Source: Mastigias papua (Eukaryota > Cnidaria > Scyphozoa > Rhizostomeae > Mastigiidae). From it: a stretch of DNA of 64,000 bases. Shown piece after piece: positions 10,830-31,640 of the stretch. The stretch covers positions 4,217,587 through 4,281,586 of the forward strand of contig OZ025269.1 in NCBI GenBank assembly GCA_964019165.1, given 5' to 3'. Position 1 is the first letter of the stretch. Every line of letters begins with the position of its first letter. Made by a program: the position numbers and the translations under genes. Under the pieces are notes generated by a model that worked only from the letters and a program-made list of their open reading frames with translations, had not been told where the DNA came from and made no database searches.

Positions 10830-11312
10830 ATGAGAATGGAACAGCGGCCCGAGCTACAGCAAGGGTCAGCTATTCACACCCTGAAATTCAAAGTTGACCA
10901 TACGATCATTCTGGATGGAGTGGAAATTTGCATGTCCAAAGGACCAGTGGACCTACTGTTGAAAGTAAGCGAGAGTAGATTTTCCTACCAACGATCAATA
11001 GCAAGCCTGCAACGCGTCTTCAGAGCTGAAAATGGCCGCGATGGCTACCTCAACACACATAGGAGAGTGTATTTGAGTTTTGACGAGTCAGTACTACTGA
11101 AAGAAAATAGGAGCTATAATCTGACAGCAACGCTAAAGAGTTGCGAATTCTCTAAACACGTTACGGCATATCGCAGTCCATTGACTTTCGATGGGGTTTG
11201 TTTGGTCATAGAACCGCGACCCTCTCTGCACACGAGTGTCGCAGCATTCACAGCCTTGACATTTCGAAGCATTCATAACTCTGTTAGACGGAAGATCCCG
11301 ATAACAATTTAA
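10830..11312 (+). CDS. PHR-like domain, probable terminal exon
   Basis: This is an open frame of about 160 codons from ATG 10830 to a stop at 11310-11312; an acceptor inside or just before it is possible. It reads HTLKFKVDHTIILDGVEIC near the start, then YLNTHRRVYLSFDESVLL, YNLTATLKS and a SPLTFDGVCLVIEPRPSLH stretch. The beta-sandwich pattern (xVDxxIxLxGV .. FxxxVxLxxxxxYxLxAxL .. G) resembles the PHR domain of MYCBP2/Highwire and BTBD proteins. An AATAAA follows the stop by about 25 bases, as expected of a last exon. An in-frame TGA at 10815 closes the frame upstream. The N-terminal partner domain is not visible, so the full protein is unknown. The gene would be tail-to-tail with arpin. Confidence 0.5.
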   Translation: MRMEQRPELQQGSAIHTLKFKVDHTIILDGVEICMSKGPVDLLLKVSESRFSYQRSIASLQRVFRAENGRDGYLNTHRRVYLSFDESVLLKENRSYNLTATLKSCEFSKHVTAYRSPLTFDGVCLVIEPRPSLHTSVAAFTALTFRSIHNSVRRKIPITI

Positions 11313-11336
11313 TGCCATGTGAGCCTCAAATGCTCC

Positions 11337-11342
11337 AATAAA
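11337..11342 (+). promoter_or_regulatory. Poly(A) signal AATAAA for the PHR-like exon
   Basis: A canonical AATAAA lies about 25 bases past the stop codon of the PHR-like frame, on the same strand. Confidence 0.5.
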
Positions 11343-12711
11343 GGATTTTCACAGGGTAGATGCCTAATAAAGTATAGGGTAATGGAGCAAAGAAAACACT
11401 TGGTGCAGCTTCAACAAATCCAGAAGCAGAACATAACATAAATGAATTAACACAAATGATATTATTCATGCCTGAACCTATTGCCTCATTTGCATAAAGC
11501 GTGAAAGAGTATCTAGTAGCAGTATCAACGGGGCATAAAGATCAAAGATGGCCCACAGCCTATGCTCAATTTACACTGCTAGTAGCAGTGCTATGGATCA
11601 CTTTTTGATTCGAATTAAAAGAAAGACGGATTGGCCGCCCTTATACTGCCTAGGAACACTTTTGCAACTAATAGACTGTCCGTCTACACTAGTGAAGATT
11701 CATAACGAGATGCAGGCCTATATATAGTAAATGTGGCCGGTAACTGAGTTGGCACACACGTAAAATTTTTCGAGCACAACAAAATTCATAGAAAATAATC
11801 ACATGCACATAAAAACGTCAATACTGCTGCTCTATATTGCTACATATTGATATTTGAAAGTGGAGATAGCAAAGAGTAGCAAAAAGAACACCAGGAAAGA
11901 GTTCATCAGGAGGGCGAACAGTCGGTAAAATCATGAATCAGTTGGACAAATTATGGATCTGTTAATAAAACCAGTGAATCACACATGTTAACACGGTGCA
12001 TCGGTAGATCTAGCCCATACTCTATTACAAAAGGGCTGAGACTCGTAATAGGCTGCACGGTGCTCCTCCAAAATTTGAAGTTCAAGCAGCTACCGAACTA
12101 GGAGCTACTGGACTAGAGGTGCTTTTTCAACGCAGTGTTATTATAGTATTCGCCTGGAAAACTGAATTGATAGTCCTGCTTATTGCAACAATGCTCAGAA
12201 AATCAGTATATGTATCGCAGAAATGCAATAATCAATCAAAATATTACAAAATGTACCGTACTAATATTCATTTGTCATGTAATATTCCAAAGTACAGATA
12301 TGCAATAAGGTATCTACTCAGCTTGACATCAAGAACGGCATCCACTGTGACAGTTACAAGCTTCAATTTTACCGCCGTCACGTCAAAACTAAAACTATAG
12401 ATAAGTACCTCAATTACCTCTCTTAATTACCATGCTCTGCATGCGCCACGGCCATATCTTAACGCTTGTAAACAATAGAAAGAGAATCACCTACTTCAAG
12501 TTGCCTATTGAGTGTAAACAAGACGGTAATAGTTAAACTTACCAACTGCTATCTCAAGGACAAAATATATCCCCTTTTACAAAGGACACGTTTTCAGATT
12601 CTACTGCTAAGAAACTCTCTTCAGAGTACAACTTAACAAGGTAGATCTAGCCCATACTCTATTCAAAACGGGCTCTATTCAAAAGTTTGTCTTGTACTTC
12701 ATTCAAACTAA
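11343..12711. other. No gene recognised
   Basis: Spacer between the PHR-like exon and the repeat cluster at 12.7 kb. A 93-codon frame at 12119-12400 carries no recognisable motif. The phrase AGATCTAGCCCATACTCTATT occurs twice, near 12006 and 12643, pointing to a small dispersed repeat. Confidence 0.45.
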
Positions 12712-12890
12712 GACTCCGTTTACACCGTATCAGATTCATTTGAATTCGATATGCTTTCATACTCTATTGGCCATGATGTATACGGTATGATTTCAATTTG
12801 CTTATGAATACGGTATGAAATGAACACGGTATCATGTAAACATCCCCAATCCAATATCACTTCATACCGGATCGATACTGAGGCTGTTCT
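12712..12890. repeat. GTTTACA-type palindromic repeat, copy 1
   Basis: It starts CCGTTTACACCGTATCAG and contains ..GTATCATGTAAACATCC, so GTTTACA and TGTAAAC are inverted. CGGTATGA and its relatives repeat inside. The right flank (CGGATCGATACTGAGGCTGTTC) is clearly related to the copy at 14953-15150. Confidence 0.55.
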
Positions 12891-13026
12891 CTCTATTATC
12901 ACTGCTGGCATTAAAAGATCTTCTAGCCTCCCAATATTTAAGAAAAAGATTAAAACTTGGACAGATACAAAATGCAACTGCAGATTATGCAAACCTTACG
13001 TTGCGCGGATTGGATTCTTGATATAG
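12891..13026 (+). pseudogene. LINE 3'-terminal ORF2 fragment
   Basis: The frame ends SLPIFKKKIKTWTDTKCNC, then RLCKPYVARIGFLI and a stop. This KxWxxxxCxCxLCxxYVxxxGF pattern is the usual C-terminus of CR1/L2-like LINE ORF2. Only the last tens of codons remain. Confidence 0.65.
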
Positions 13027-13247
13027 TTACTTCTCGATATAGTTATTCCTTTATACTGAGTCATCCTTTTAGTCTTAATTCTGTACGTACATGTAGATAT
13101 ATAGCAAACACATAAAGCAGAAAGTCATGCATACTGAATCATTATAAAAAATAGATAAATCTATGTTTTGTGTCTTACATTGGCATTCACGAGTCATATT
13201 GTCCTTCACAAGACACTTTGATAAGTCATAGGCTTGCAAAACGAAAG

Positions 13248-22712
<9,465 letters not shown>

Positions 22713-23813
22713 GATCTATGGCTTTGTACCCTATGAAAAAGACAAGTTTTTATCAATTTGCCTAACAATGCAGTACACGCCGATATAAATACTGTAGGTA
22801 TTACAAATAAGCTGAAAGCACTTTTAATATGGTCTTTTAGTTTCATTAGTCATGGAGACGTAAATGCAGATAAGTGAACCAAGTCTCTCAAGTCTTTTTC
22901 ATTAAATGTGAGACTCATGCATTTGAACTACTTCTCACTTCTGCATGTAAAAACCAAATTTCACTCGGTCTTAAATGTTTGGTAGCAAAAGGTAAAACAG
23001 CTCTAGATAATTTACTTTTCTAGTATAAATACGCACTGCACTGATATGTACTGTAACTGTTTTAGGCTAAATGACAATTCTTGGTGCTGTGTGGTACTTT
23101 AAGGGCATTCACATGAATAATATGCCTTTCACTTCAACAGACTTCAGCGAGTATACAGCCTAAATCTAAAGCCCCCTACGCCCATGGACTTACTGTAGTG
23201 CCAATCGGTACCAACTCATGGTCGTCTTTGGTGACATACTTCCTTCTCACTAGGCACTATTACAAACTATGTACAGAAGCAGTAGGCTACACATTCTGGG
23301 GGAAGCAGTCAGGCAGAAGGATCATTCCTTCAGGGGTAACTCAAATCTTGAGTAAATAGAAGTTTTCAACCTACCAACTCATATGTTTTGATTAAAATTC
23401 TGCTCAACTGGCAAGTGTACAATTTCAGTAACCTGATGACAGTTAGCTTACTCCGGGTGATTGAAGTGAATTCAAGTTTTTTTATAAGAAAAAAGTTTAT
23501 AAGAAAATGAGGCTGAAATGGCCAAAATCTTAAGAAAATCCTAAGAAAATCACAAGGCTCAAGTTCAAGAAAATGCTAAGAAAATTACAGTTCATCTTCG
23601 TTACATGCCAGAAACTGATATTGGCTCATTTTTGCAAACTCTCGTACAAAGATCGAGACTTATGGTGGCCTAACAAATACAGAGTAGCCTGTTTCAGCCA
23701 GTTTTTTCCTTCAGATTCGTGAAAAGTTAAGAAAATTGAGCCTCAGGAAAAAAGTGTTTGTCTTATAAAAAAAAACGTGTATTGAACATTAGGTCCTCGG
23801 ATTAAGGTGCTTG
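22713..23813. other. Arpin upstream region
   Basis: This should contain the arpin promoter and probable non-coding first exon. No TATA box or CpG-rich block stands out. No other gene was recognised. Confidence 0.45.
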
Positions 23814-24643
23814 CAGTGGTCGCATGACCATTACGTAATCTCGATTGTGATTGGTCAATTCGGTCCTCTTGGTCGAAACAACTTGGGGGTCATTCAATTA
23901 GTACGTACGCTCTAAATTGGCTAAAATTTGACCCCCTCCCCCCTCGTACGCACACGTACGCTTGATACTCACCCCCCTTTTTGCGTACGTACTCTTGGTT
24001 GTTTGACCCCCCCTCCCATCTCTAACAGAATGTTTCTAGGCACCTAAAACCACGGAGAAAGACTTTTTAAGCTTTCACGAGACATTAAAATGATCACTTC
24101 AAATGTATTTCATGAAAATTCTGTAGTGCTGTTCAAACAAATGGCAACATAGGGTATAATATGGCGCCACAATGGCCTGGTAGTCTGACAGAACCCGAGA
24201 TATCTCATCGCATGTTTCCTATCTGGCACGCTAGGCAACGGCGAAAAACTGGGTGTTCAGCCTTGTAAATGCCACTAGTAAATGCCGCTATTACAATGGG
24301 AAAAATATCGCTAGGTTTCAGTTTATTCAAAATTCCTAGGGGCCACATTGTCGGATTCGGCCTGAGGGCCGTAAGCTTGACACCCCTGTACTAGAAGTAA
24401 TTTCACCTGAATACGTAGTTCATTAATTAATTGTTGCAGGATGTATGCAAAAAGCTGATAATTTTTTGCTTTGCGTACGTACTTCATGTGTCAACCCCCC
24501 TCCCCCCCTTGTACGCATTCGTACGCATTTGCTTGACCCCACTCCCCCCTTCGTGCGTACGTACTAAATGAATGACCCCTTGTTGCAAAGGAAGGCAATG
24601 TAGAACTCACAATCGAGATTACGTAATGGTCATGTGACCACTG
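23814..24643. mobile_element. Outer inverted-repeat element (host of the nested insertion)
   Basis: The 37-bp arms 23814-23850 (CAGTGGTCGCATGACCATTA...) and 24607-24643 are inverted copies with one mismatch. The element is interrupted by the inner element at 23886-24579. No coding content was seen. Confidence 0.65.
23886..24579. mobile_element. Inner inverted-repeat element, GGGGTCATTCA(A/T)TTAGTACGTACGC ends
   Basis: The left end GGGGTCATTCAATTAGTACG and the right end ..CGTACTAAATGAATGACCCC are near-perfect terminal inverted repeats. TTG lies on both flanks (23883-23885 and 24580-24582), possibly a 3-bp target duplication. Subterminal regions repeat CGTACG between C-runs. An internal ..TTGACACCCCTG at about 24378 looks like the end of another, hAT-like element nested inside. 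Confidence 0.7.
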
Positions 24644-24982
24644 AAAGTACTTTATTGTGAACACGAACGCCCTTTTGTCTGTTACTAACTCACTCTGAGT
24701 ACCCTGTGAGAACTATTGTAATTCCGAGAAGTGATTAGCCTCCTCAATTTTCATACGGTAAGCTATACGCCAGTATTTTACAAGAACTAGTCAGGCCACG
24801 AAGGAAACATCATCACCAATACAAACTGAAAAAGACTTTGATATCAAGAAGTTTGGGTCATAAATATACTGGCGTGCACCACGTAAGTTGAGTTTAGTTA
24901 TGTCTCTATCTGGCTGATTTGGAATCAGGTAGTGGCACGAAAGGAAACTTAGATGGTTATTTGTCTTAAGGCCGAAGTACAA

Positions 24983-24991
24983 CCACCTAAC
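24983..24991 (+). repeat. 9-bp target-site duplication, left
   Basis: CCACCTAAC, identical to 28644-28652. Confidence 0.85.
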
Positions 24992-25119
24992 ACTTACGTG
25001 TCTAGAGAATCAGATTCAGATTCAGATTCAAAGTTATTGCGCAATACTCTTGAAGGAAGGCAAACTTTCCAAACATGCAACGAGAACCAACTTCAGTTTC
25101 CTATTACAACAACATACAA

Positions 25120-26430
25120 TGAAAGCACTCTCAAATACACCAATACAGTAGTTTGTGTCATGTATAACTTTTTCTAAAAAACGATGTTTATACGAAATAG
25201 TACTTAGGCCTTATGCATAGTACTAACTTAACAATGTTGACACCCGTGTTTAGGAGTTAGAAATTTGGCATAAAATTCCTATTACAGCAATTTAAAATAA
25301 CAGAACTCTCAAATACGCTAATACAGTAATCTGTGCGATGTATAGTTTTTTCTAGAAAACGATGTTTATACGGAATAGCACTTAGGTCTTATGCCTAGTA
25401 CTAACTCAACAATTTTGAACCCCATGTTTAAGAGTTAGAAATTTGGCATAAAATTCCTATTACAATAATATACAATAACAGACCTCTCAAATACATCAAT
25501 ACAGTAGCTTGTGCGATGTATAGTTTTTTCTAAAAAACGATGTTTATACGAAATAGTACTTAGGCCTTATGCATAGTACTAACTTAACAATGTTGACACC
25601 CGTGTTTAGGAGTTAGAAATTTGGCATAAAATTCCTATTACAGCAATTTAAAATAACAGAACTCTCAAATACGCTAATACAGTAATCTGTGCGATGTATA
25701 GTTTTTTCTAGAAAACGATGTTTATACGGAATAGCACTTAGGTCTTATGCCTAGTACTAACTCAACAATGTTGAACCCCATGTTTAAGAGTTAGAAATTT
25801 GGCATAAAATTCCTATTACAACAATATACAATAACAGAACTCTCAAATACGCTAATACAGTAATCTGTGCGATGTATAGTTTTTTCTAGAAAACGATGTT
25901 TATACGGAATAGTACTTATGCCTTATGCCTAGTACTAACTCAACAATGTTGACCCCCGTGTGTAGGAGTTAGAAATTTGGCATAAAATTCCTATTACAAC
26001 AATATACAATAACAGAACTCTCAATTACACCAATACATTAATCTGTATCGTGTATAGTTTTATCTAAAAAACGATGTTTGTACAGAATAGTACTTAGGCG
26101 TTATATATAGTACTGACGCGACGATGCTGACCCCCGTATTTTAGAGTTAGAAAGTTGTCATAAAATTTCTATTACAAGAATATACAATAACAGAACTCTC
26201 AAATACACCATCAGAATGGCCTGTGCCATGTATAATTTTATCTAAAAAACTATGTTTATACGGAATAGTACATAGGCGTTATACATAGTACTGACGCGAC
26301 AATGCTGACCCCCGTATTTCAGAGTATGAAATGCTCCATAAAATTTCTAGTACAATAATATTCAGTGACAGCACTCTCAAAGGCATGAAGGCAGTAATCT
26401 ATGGAGTGAACAGCTTTGTCTTAATAAGTA
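25120..26430 (+). repeat. 178-bp tandem array, left arm (about 7-8 units)
   Basis: The marker ACTCTCAAATAC (with variants) recurs at about 25127, 25305, 25483, 25661, 25839, 26017, 26195 and 26373, a constant step of 178 bp. Units diverge toward the centre of the element. Alternating subtypes (CAGCAATTTAAAATAACAG versus CAATATACAATAACAG) suggest amplification in two-unit steps. Confidence 0.92.
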
Positions 26431-27649
26431 TGTTTACAAGTCCCTTATGCTTTGAGCTGTCATATCCTTCTAAATCGGCTGTGATTATGTCAATAGACTA
26501 CAGATAATATTCTTATCATATATTGCAAAGAAGCTTGATTAGATGTAGCGCTGCGTTCATAGTGCTAAAAGAGAAGAGAAAGTGCATGCTAGTTTCAGCT
26601 GAGAAACTATTGCCTTGTCAGTTTAGTGGCGTAGAAGGTGTAGATGAGACCCTGAAAACTAATTGAGAGTTTAATGCGACATATCTTCATAAGTATTTGG
26701 TTACAAATAGAAGTGGAATAATTTGCCTTATCCCTTTCATATGCGATGTAAATTGTACATAGGCTATTACTAGAAATGAAAATCTGAAATCTGAAGTCTG
26801 ATACGATTAGTTGTTATAATTTTCTGAGTCCTCCAGCGGTAATGTACTGTATAAGTTCAGTTTGCTCGTAATATGTCAGGGGCATGTTGATCTGCTAAAT
26901 GGTAAAACCGAAAAACAGCTCAATGAAATCATAAAGTATAGAGAGCCCTGGTTCAAACGGTTTGTTGTAAACACGGTGATGAACTATGTGAAATCGTGTT
27001 GTAAGTGGAAGAAGACCTTTTAAGCTGCCTCGTAGCACAAAGCTCAATTTTGATGAAGAAAGTTGCAAAAGTTTATAAAACAATATGCTGATACTGATAG
27101 CAACTGAACATTATCAAAGTAGTGTTTATAGGCAGGTTCGTCATTCTATACGGGATCATTAAAAAATCATGTAATACTCATTGTCGCAATATTCCACATA
27201 CCCCTACCCTTTGCAATACATGTGCAACATCCAGGGCCGCTTCCTTCACTTGCTACGAAACATTAAAAGGACCAGCCTTGACCGATGTTAGCGAACTCTG
27301 CTTCATGCCCGAAAATATGAGAAAACGGTTGAATATTCCAAAGATATACAAATGAATTTCCCTGCATGCACTTATTATAATGTGTAGCTGAGCACTGGGC
27401 GTTTATCGACTACTTTCTTATAAAAAGCAAATACACATGGCTCCTGGAGTGTGGGCAAAATGTCTTTCTTCCTGATGCTTCTGCTCCAGTCCAGGGAACT
27501 GATCAATACTAACCAATTTGGTATTCTCCGCATTCAAAACATTATACCATTCGAACCCCTTATAACACCTCGTAACAGAAATGACAATACCGAAATTTAT
27601 CGGTTGCGTACATTCTAAATGGTCCCTAATTTTTATGTCCTTGACTTAA

Positions 27650-28540
27650 ACAAAGCTATTACTGCAAATTTTGGTACTAGCAATAGCATTATTCAAGCAG
27701 TACTAGGTATAAAGCCTAAGCCATATTTCGCATAAACATAGTTGTTTAGAAATAGTCATACATGGCACAAGCTACTGTATTGGTGTATTTGAGAGTGCTT
27801 TCACCGTATATTGTTGTAATAGGAATTTTATGCAAAATTTCTAACTCCTACACACGGGGGTCAACATTGTTGAGTTAGTACTAGGCATAAGGCCCAAGTA
27901 TTATTCCGTATAAACATCGTTTTTTAGATAAAACTATACATGGCACAGGCCATTCTGTTGGTGTATTTGAGAGTTCCTTTACTCTACATTCTTGTAATAG
28001 AAATTTTATGACAACTTTCTAACTCTAAAATACGGGGGTCAGCATCGTCGCGTCAGTACTATATATAACGCCTAAGTACTATTCTGTACAAACATCGTTT
28101 TTTAGATAAAACTATACATGGTACAGATTAATGTATTGGTGTATTTGAGAGTTCTGTTATTGTATATTGTTGTAATAGGAATTTTATGCCAAATTTCTAA
28201 CTCCTAAACACGGGGATCAACATTATTGAGTCTGCAGCAGGCATATGGCCTGAGCTATATTCCGTACAAACATCGTTTTTTAGAAAAAACTATACACGGC
28301 ACGGATTAATGTATTGGTTTGTTTGAGAGTTATTTTATTGCATATTGTTGCAATAGGAATTTTATGCCAAATTTCTAACTCCTAAACACGGGGGTCAACA
28401 TTGTTAAGTTAGAACTATGCATAAGGCCTAAGTACTATTTCGTATAAACATCGTTTTTTAGAAAAAGTTATACATGGCACAAACTACTGTATTGGTGTAT
28501 TTGAGAGTGCTTTCACTGTATGTTGTTGTAATAGGAAACT
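27650..28540 (-). repeat. 178-bp tandem array, right arm (about 5 units, inverted)
   Basis: The reverse-complement marker GTATTTGAGAGT recurs near 27786, 27963, 28141, 28319 and 28497. The innermost unit (27.65-27.78 kb) is the most diverged. The arm has fewer units than the left one. Confidence 0.9.
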
Positions 28541-28643
28541 GAAGTTGGTTCTCGTTGCATGTTTGGAAAGTTTGCCTTCCTTCAAGAGTATTGCGCAATA
28601 ACTTCGAATCTGAATCTGAATCTGATTCTCTAGACACGTAAGT

Positions 28644-28652
28644 CCACCTAAC
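28644..28652 (+). repeat. 9-bp target-site duplication, right
   Basis: CCACCTAAC, identical to 24983-24991. Confidence 0.85.
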
Positions 28653-28982
28653 CAGGCCACCTAAAGAGTGTTATTAACTTTTTGGTAGCACTTTTGCTAT
28701 GAAATATATTTTTCAGTTACAAGATAACTGATCATAGTCTGTAACTTGTAGCTCTACAGGGAGAATCTTATATTTTTTGTGACTTATCAATTAGCCCATA
28801 TAGGACCACTTGCTGCTGTTGCAAGCACGTTAGAAGGAAAACTTGATGGGCCTAGAATTTATAACTACACTTACAACATTCACAAAAAACAAATCAATGG
28901 TACTATGCAGAAAGCTGGCCATTACTTTTGTAACGTGATAGCACTATGCTCTGACTCTTCAAGCAAATTTATCCGACATGAA

Positions 28983-29232
28983 CAGGGACCGCGGAGCAGT
29001 CTGAAAGTGGGGGGGGGGGGCTAAATTTTAGCGAAGCGAGAAAGAATGGGGGACTTGGGCTTGCCTTAGAATTTAAACCACGTCCCTTTAAACATTAAAG
29101 GAATGGTTATTTTTGAAAAACTACGGTAATCAATCATTAGCGAATTCTTTTGGCCTCTTTAAAACATTAATGTTTATTTTCGAAAAAAGTGGGGGCTATA
29201 GCCCCCCCAGCCCCCCTGTTCCGTGGTGCCTG
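28983..29232. mobile_element. hAT-like MITE, 250 bp
   Basis: Ends CAGGGACCGCGGAGCAG (28983-28999) and, inverted, CAGGCACCACGGAACAG (29232-29216) match at 14 of 17 positions. ATGAA flanks both sides (28978-28982, 29233-29237). G-run and C-run tracts sit just inside the ends. The CAGG ends and a 5-bp duplication fit the hAT group with 5-bp targets. No coding content. Confidence 0.7.
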
Positions 29233-29237
29233 ATGAA

Positions 29238-29850
29238 GTCAACTGGAGTAAGGGGTTACCCAGACAGACATTTTTTCTATGCCGGTAAACGTCAAAAGGA
29301 TGGATTAAAACTGTTCTTCATCCCGGGTTGACTTTTTAGCTTATATGCAACCCTAAGTGTGGCCAGCCTTTCTTCGTTGTTGATGGTTGGAGTTGAAGTC
29401 TCATTCGACGTGCAGAGAACACGGAGCCAGAGATACAACGATGTTGAGTTAACGAACTGATCTACTAAGAGAAATGACAAGTTGAAGTAAACAAAGGCGT
29501 AGGAATGACCTATGAGAATGATGATAGGGATGATGCATATAGTGATGTCGAGATGCGAGGTGACAGTTGATGACATGGCAAAAATGGAAAAGCAACTTCA
29601 CTTTACCTACGTATGATGCAGACAAGATGGGACTAGGAGGTAAACAGTGGACCTATTCAAATGTAAATGTGAGGCAGTGCTCGGAATCTCACAGGAATTT
29701 CGATTTTACAGCAAACAATATATATTTTGTTTTTTAGATAAGTGCGATGCTTATACTTTGAATTGATTTAAAAGTATTTGTTGACGTTATTTAGGTCTCG
29801 CTACTCACTAGTCTATTTAGGCCACAAAGGTACGTGGACGCCGTACGGGA
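29238..29850. other. No gene recognised
   Basis: A 94-codon minus-strand frame (29576-29292) has no recognisable domain. It may be repeat-derived. Confidence 0.45.
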
Positions 29851-30192
29851 AAGACATTTGGTTCATAATACGATGACGATGATGATGATGGTAGTGAGGC
29901 ACTGCCCTTAACTTGATAGGGAGTCTTGCAAAGATTCAGAATTGGGGTAGTTGTTGATGACTTGTGGCAAGCTGTCCAACCAGGCCCCGGCGGCGAACAA
30001 CAGGCTCAGCGGATCAGATTGCAGTTCTGCAAAGTAATTGTTGGGGTAACAGAGTGGATTGAGTGTAACCGACTCAATCACCCCCTCTAAACAGTTTGAA
30101 GGCTACACTGACCTCAGGGTCAGCCTAGCCCCCGTGAGGGGCGTACGAGAAAAAACAGACTGATGATGATGATGACGATTGATGATGATGTC
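29851..30192 (+). mobile_element. Two retroelement 3' tails ending in (GAT)n
   Basis: A first segment ends ..GTACGGGAAAGAC.. with a GATGACGATGATGATGATGG tail near 29875-29892. A second, GC-richer segment ends GGGGCGTACGAGAAAAAACA and then GACTGATGATGATGATGACG.. at 30130-30192. The common plan (GCGTACG(G/A)GAAAAAC..(TGA)n) resembles 3' UTRs of CR1/L2-type LINEs or SINEs using them. Confidence 0.45.
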
Positions 30193-30345
30193 AAAAGGAA
30201 GGAACATATTTCAGCCCATATTCAAATGCTATTTTAAATCTGTGTATTAAAGTATGAAGAAAATATGTAGCCGATCTTGTTCATTCACTTCTCTTGATCA
30301 GTGGTGGAAAAATCGCGCGAAGCCACGAATTGGTTGTAGCGACCT

Positions 30346-30897
30346 ACTGCTAGGTTTGCGCTTCGTAGCAAACACTGCATACACGAGGAACGGTTCAGAA
30401 GCTGGAACGGATAGGCCTTGCGTTTACACGAGAAGTTATGAAACCGTACCAGTTCGGAATTCCTATCTGTGCTCTTTTGGCTCTGCTACAGAAGCGGTTA
30501 CATTTGTGACCGTCCCGTTTGGTTCTCGTGTAAACGTTCAGAGCCAAATAGAACGGACCGAAGTAGGAACAGACAGGAAATGAAGCTGTTTTGATTTGGG
30601 AAGAGACTAGTGAAAGATGAGTCCCTTGGTTCCAAGACGAATTTAACAATACTGCAATCTTCTCCTTCGTACAGTTAAAAGATTTCTAGCCGTTTTTGCT
30701 GACATTTTAAACCAATTGTCATAATTGCCCTTGGCTGATTTTGGGGCCAATTGTAACAAGAAACAAATTTCTGCGCATATTCTCCCTTCACTGTAACAAT
30801 ATCTGGAGCCGTTTGGAACCGTTTTAGATGGAACCGTTACATTTTCTCTCGTGTAGCGTACAGAGAGGCTCCAAAAGTAGAACTGATACCTAGCAGT
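30346..30897. mobile_element. Inverted-repeat element with GTTTACACGAGAA arms
   Basis: The outer short inverted pair is ACTGCTAGGT (30346-30355) and ACCTAGCAGT (30888-30897). Inside, CGTTTACACGAGAA (30421-30434) is exactly inverted at 30523-30536. Several GGAACCGTT-like motifs recur. The ORFs here on both strands follow from the palindromes. Confidence 0.55.
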
Positions 30898-31343
30898 CTA
30901 CATTTGAGCGCCCTATTGCTGTTTTCTAAGGAATTGCCACCAGTTGTGAAATTGTTGTTCCTAGAAGTTCAATTCCATTTTCAATACTTAATTAAACCTA
31001 CACAAGAACCCAAACAACATTCGTGAAGTTATCTGGTATTGTCGTAACCCTCTAATAAGTCAAGAAGCCACTCATTCTGTGGATGCAGAAGCCACGACGT
31101 TGTAAATTAACGACTTGTATTTCTTAGTACTGCACCTTGCAATTAGAGGAGGCAAAGCGTTTTATATTTTGCAGCTGCCCGGTGTTAAACAGCCCTGCAT
31201 TACAGATGTTGACTATTGATACCCGTATCAAAAAACTTATTCAATTGCCAATAGCTTTTATTGAATTGATGAACTTATGCTCCTCTGATTAACATTCGCT
31301 TAACACTCTGCAATTGTTAGCTTTATGACAGGTCTATATTTTT

Positions 31344-31640
31344 GAGTCCCGAGCAAACGTCCCCATGCTAGTAATTTTTGAAAAAATCCAACCCAGATCA
31401 TCCTTATTCCAGGCCCTCCGTTTATTATTTTTGTATTTGTTGTTCAATCGAGTATTACATAACTTGAGAAATTGTGCTTTTCATCTTTTACAGTTGAACT
31501 CAGTTGTGAAACTCATCCATGGCTATCACACTTAGTGAAATTTTCCTCCAGATTCGGTAACTCCAGCTCCCCATTTATAAGCCCTTTAGACGACCTTTAA
31601 CCCCCCTACTATTCCAACCCCCAGTCCATTCAGGACTTAG
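31344..31640 (+). repeat. Dispersed repeat, copy B
   Basis: Diverged copy of 4988-5335 in the same orientation. It lies about 0.5 kb upstream of the Dicer start codon. Confidence 0.6.

Larger units (their letters stand above)
24992..28643. mobile_element. Foldback-type element with 178-bp tandem-repeat arms
   Basis: The ends are exact inverted repeats (ACTTACGTGTCTAGAGAATC at left, its complement at right), flanked by a perfect 9-bp duplication. Roughly 110 bp of terminal sequence leads on each side into tandem arrays of a 178-bp unit. The two arrays face each other around a spacer of about 1.2 kb (26.4-27.65 kb). Outermost arm sequences are almost identical. The spacer encodes only short frames with no recognised transposase, so the copy looks non-autonomous. 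Nine-base duplications occur with Mutator-like and Drosophila FB elements; the superfamily is not proven. Confidence 0.85.

Noticed and set aside
12119..12400. 93-codon plus-strand frame
   Set aside because: No recognisable domain or gene structure.
24992..28643. CRISPR-like or simple satellite interpretation of the 178-bp repeats
   Set aside because: There are no spacers, the arrays are in inverted orientation, and exact terminal repeats with a target duplication show a transposable unit.
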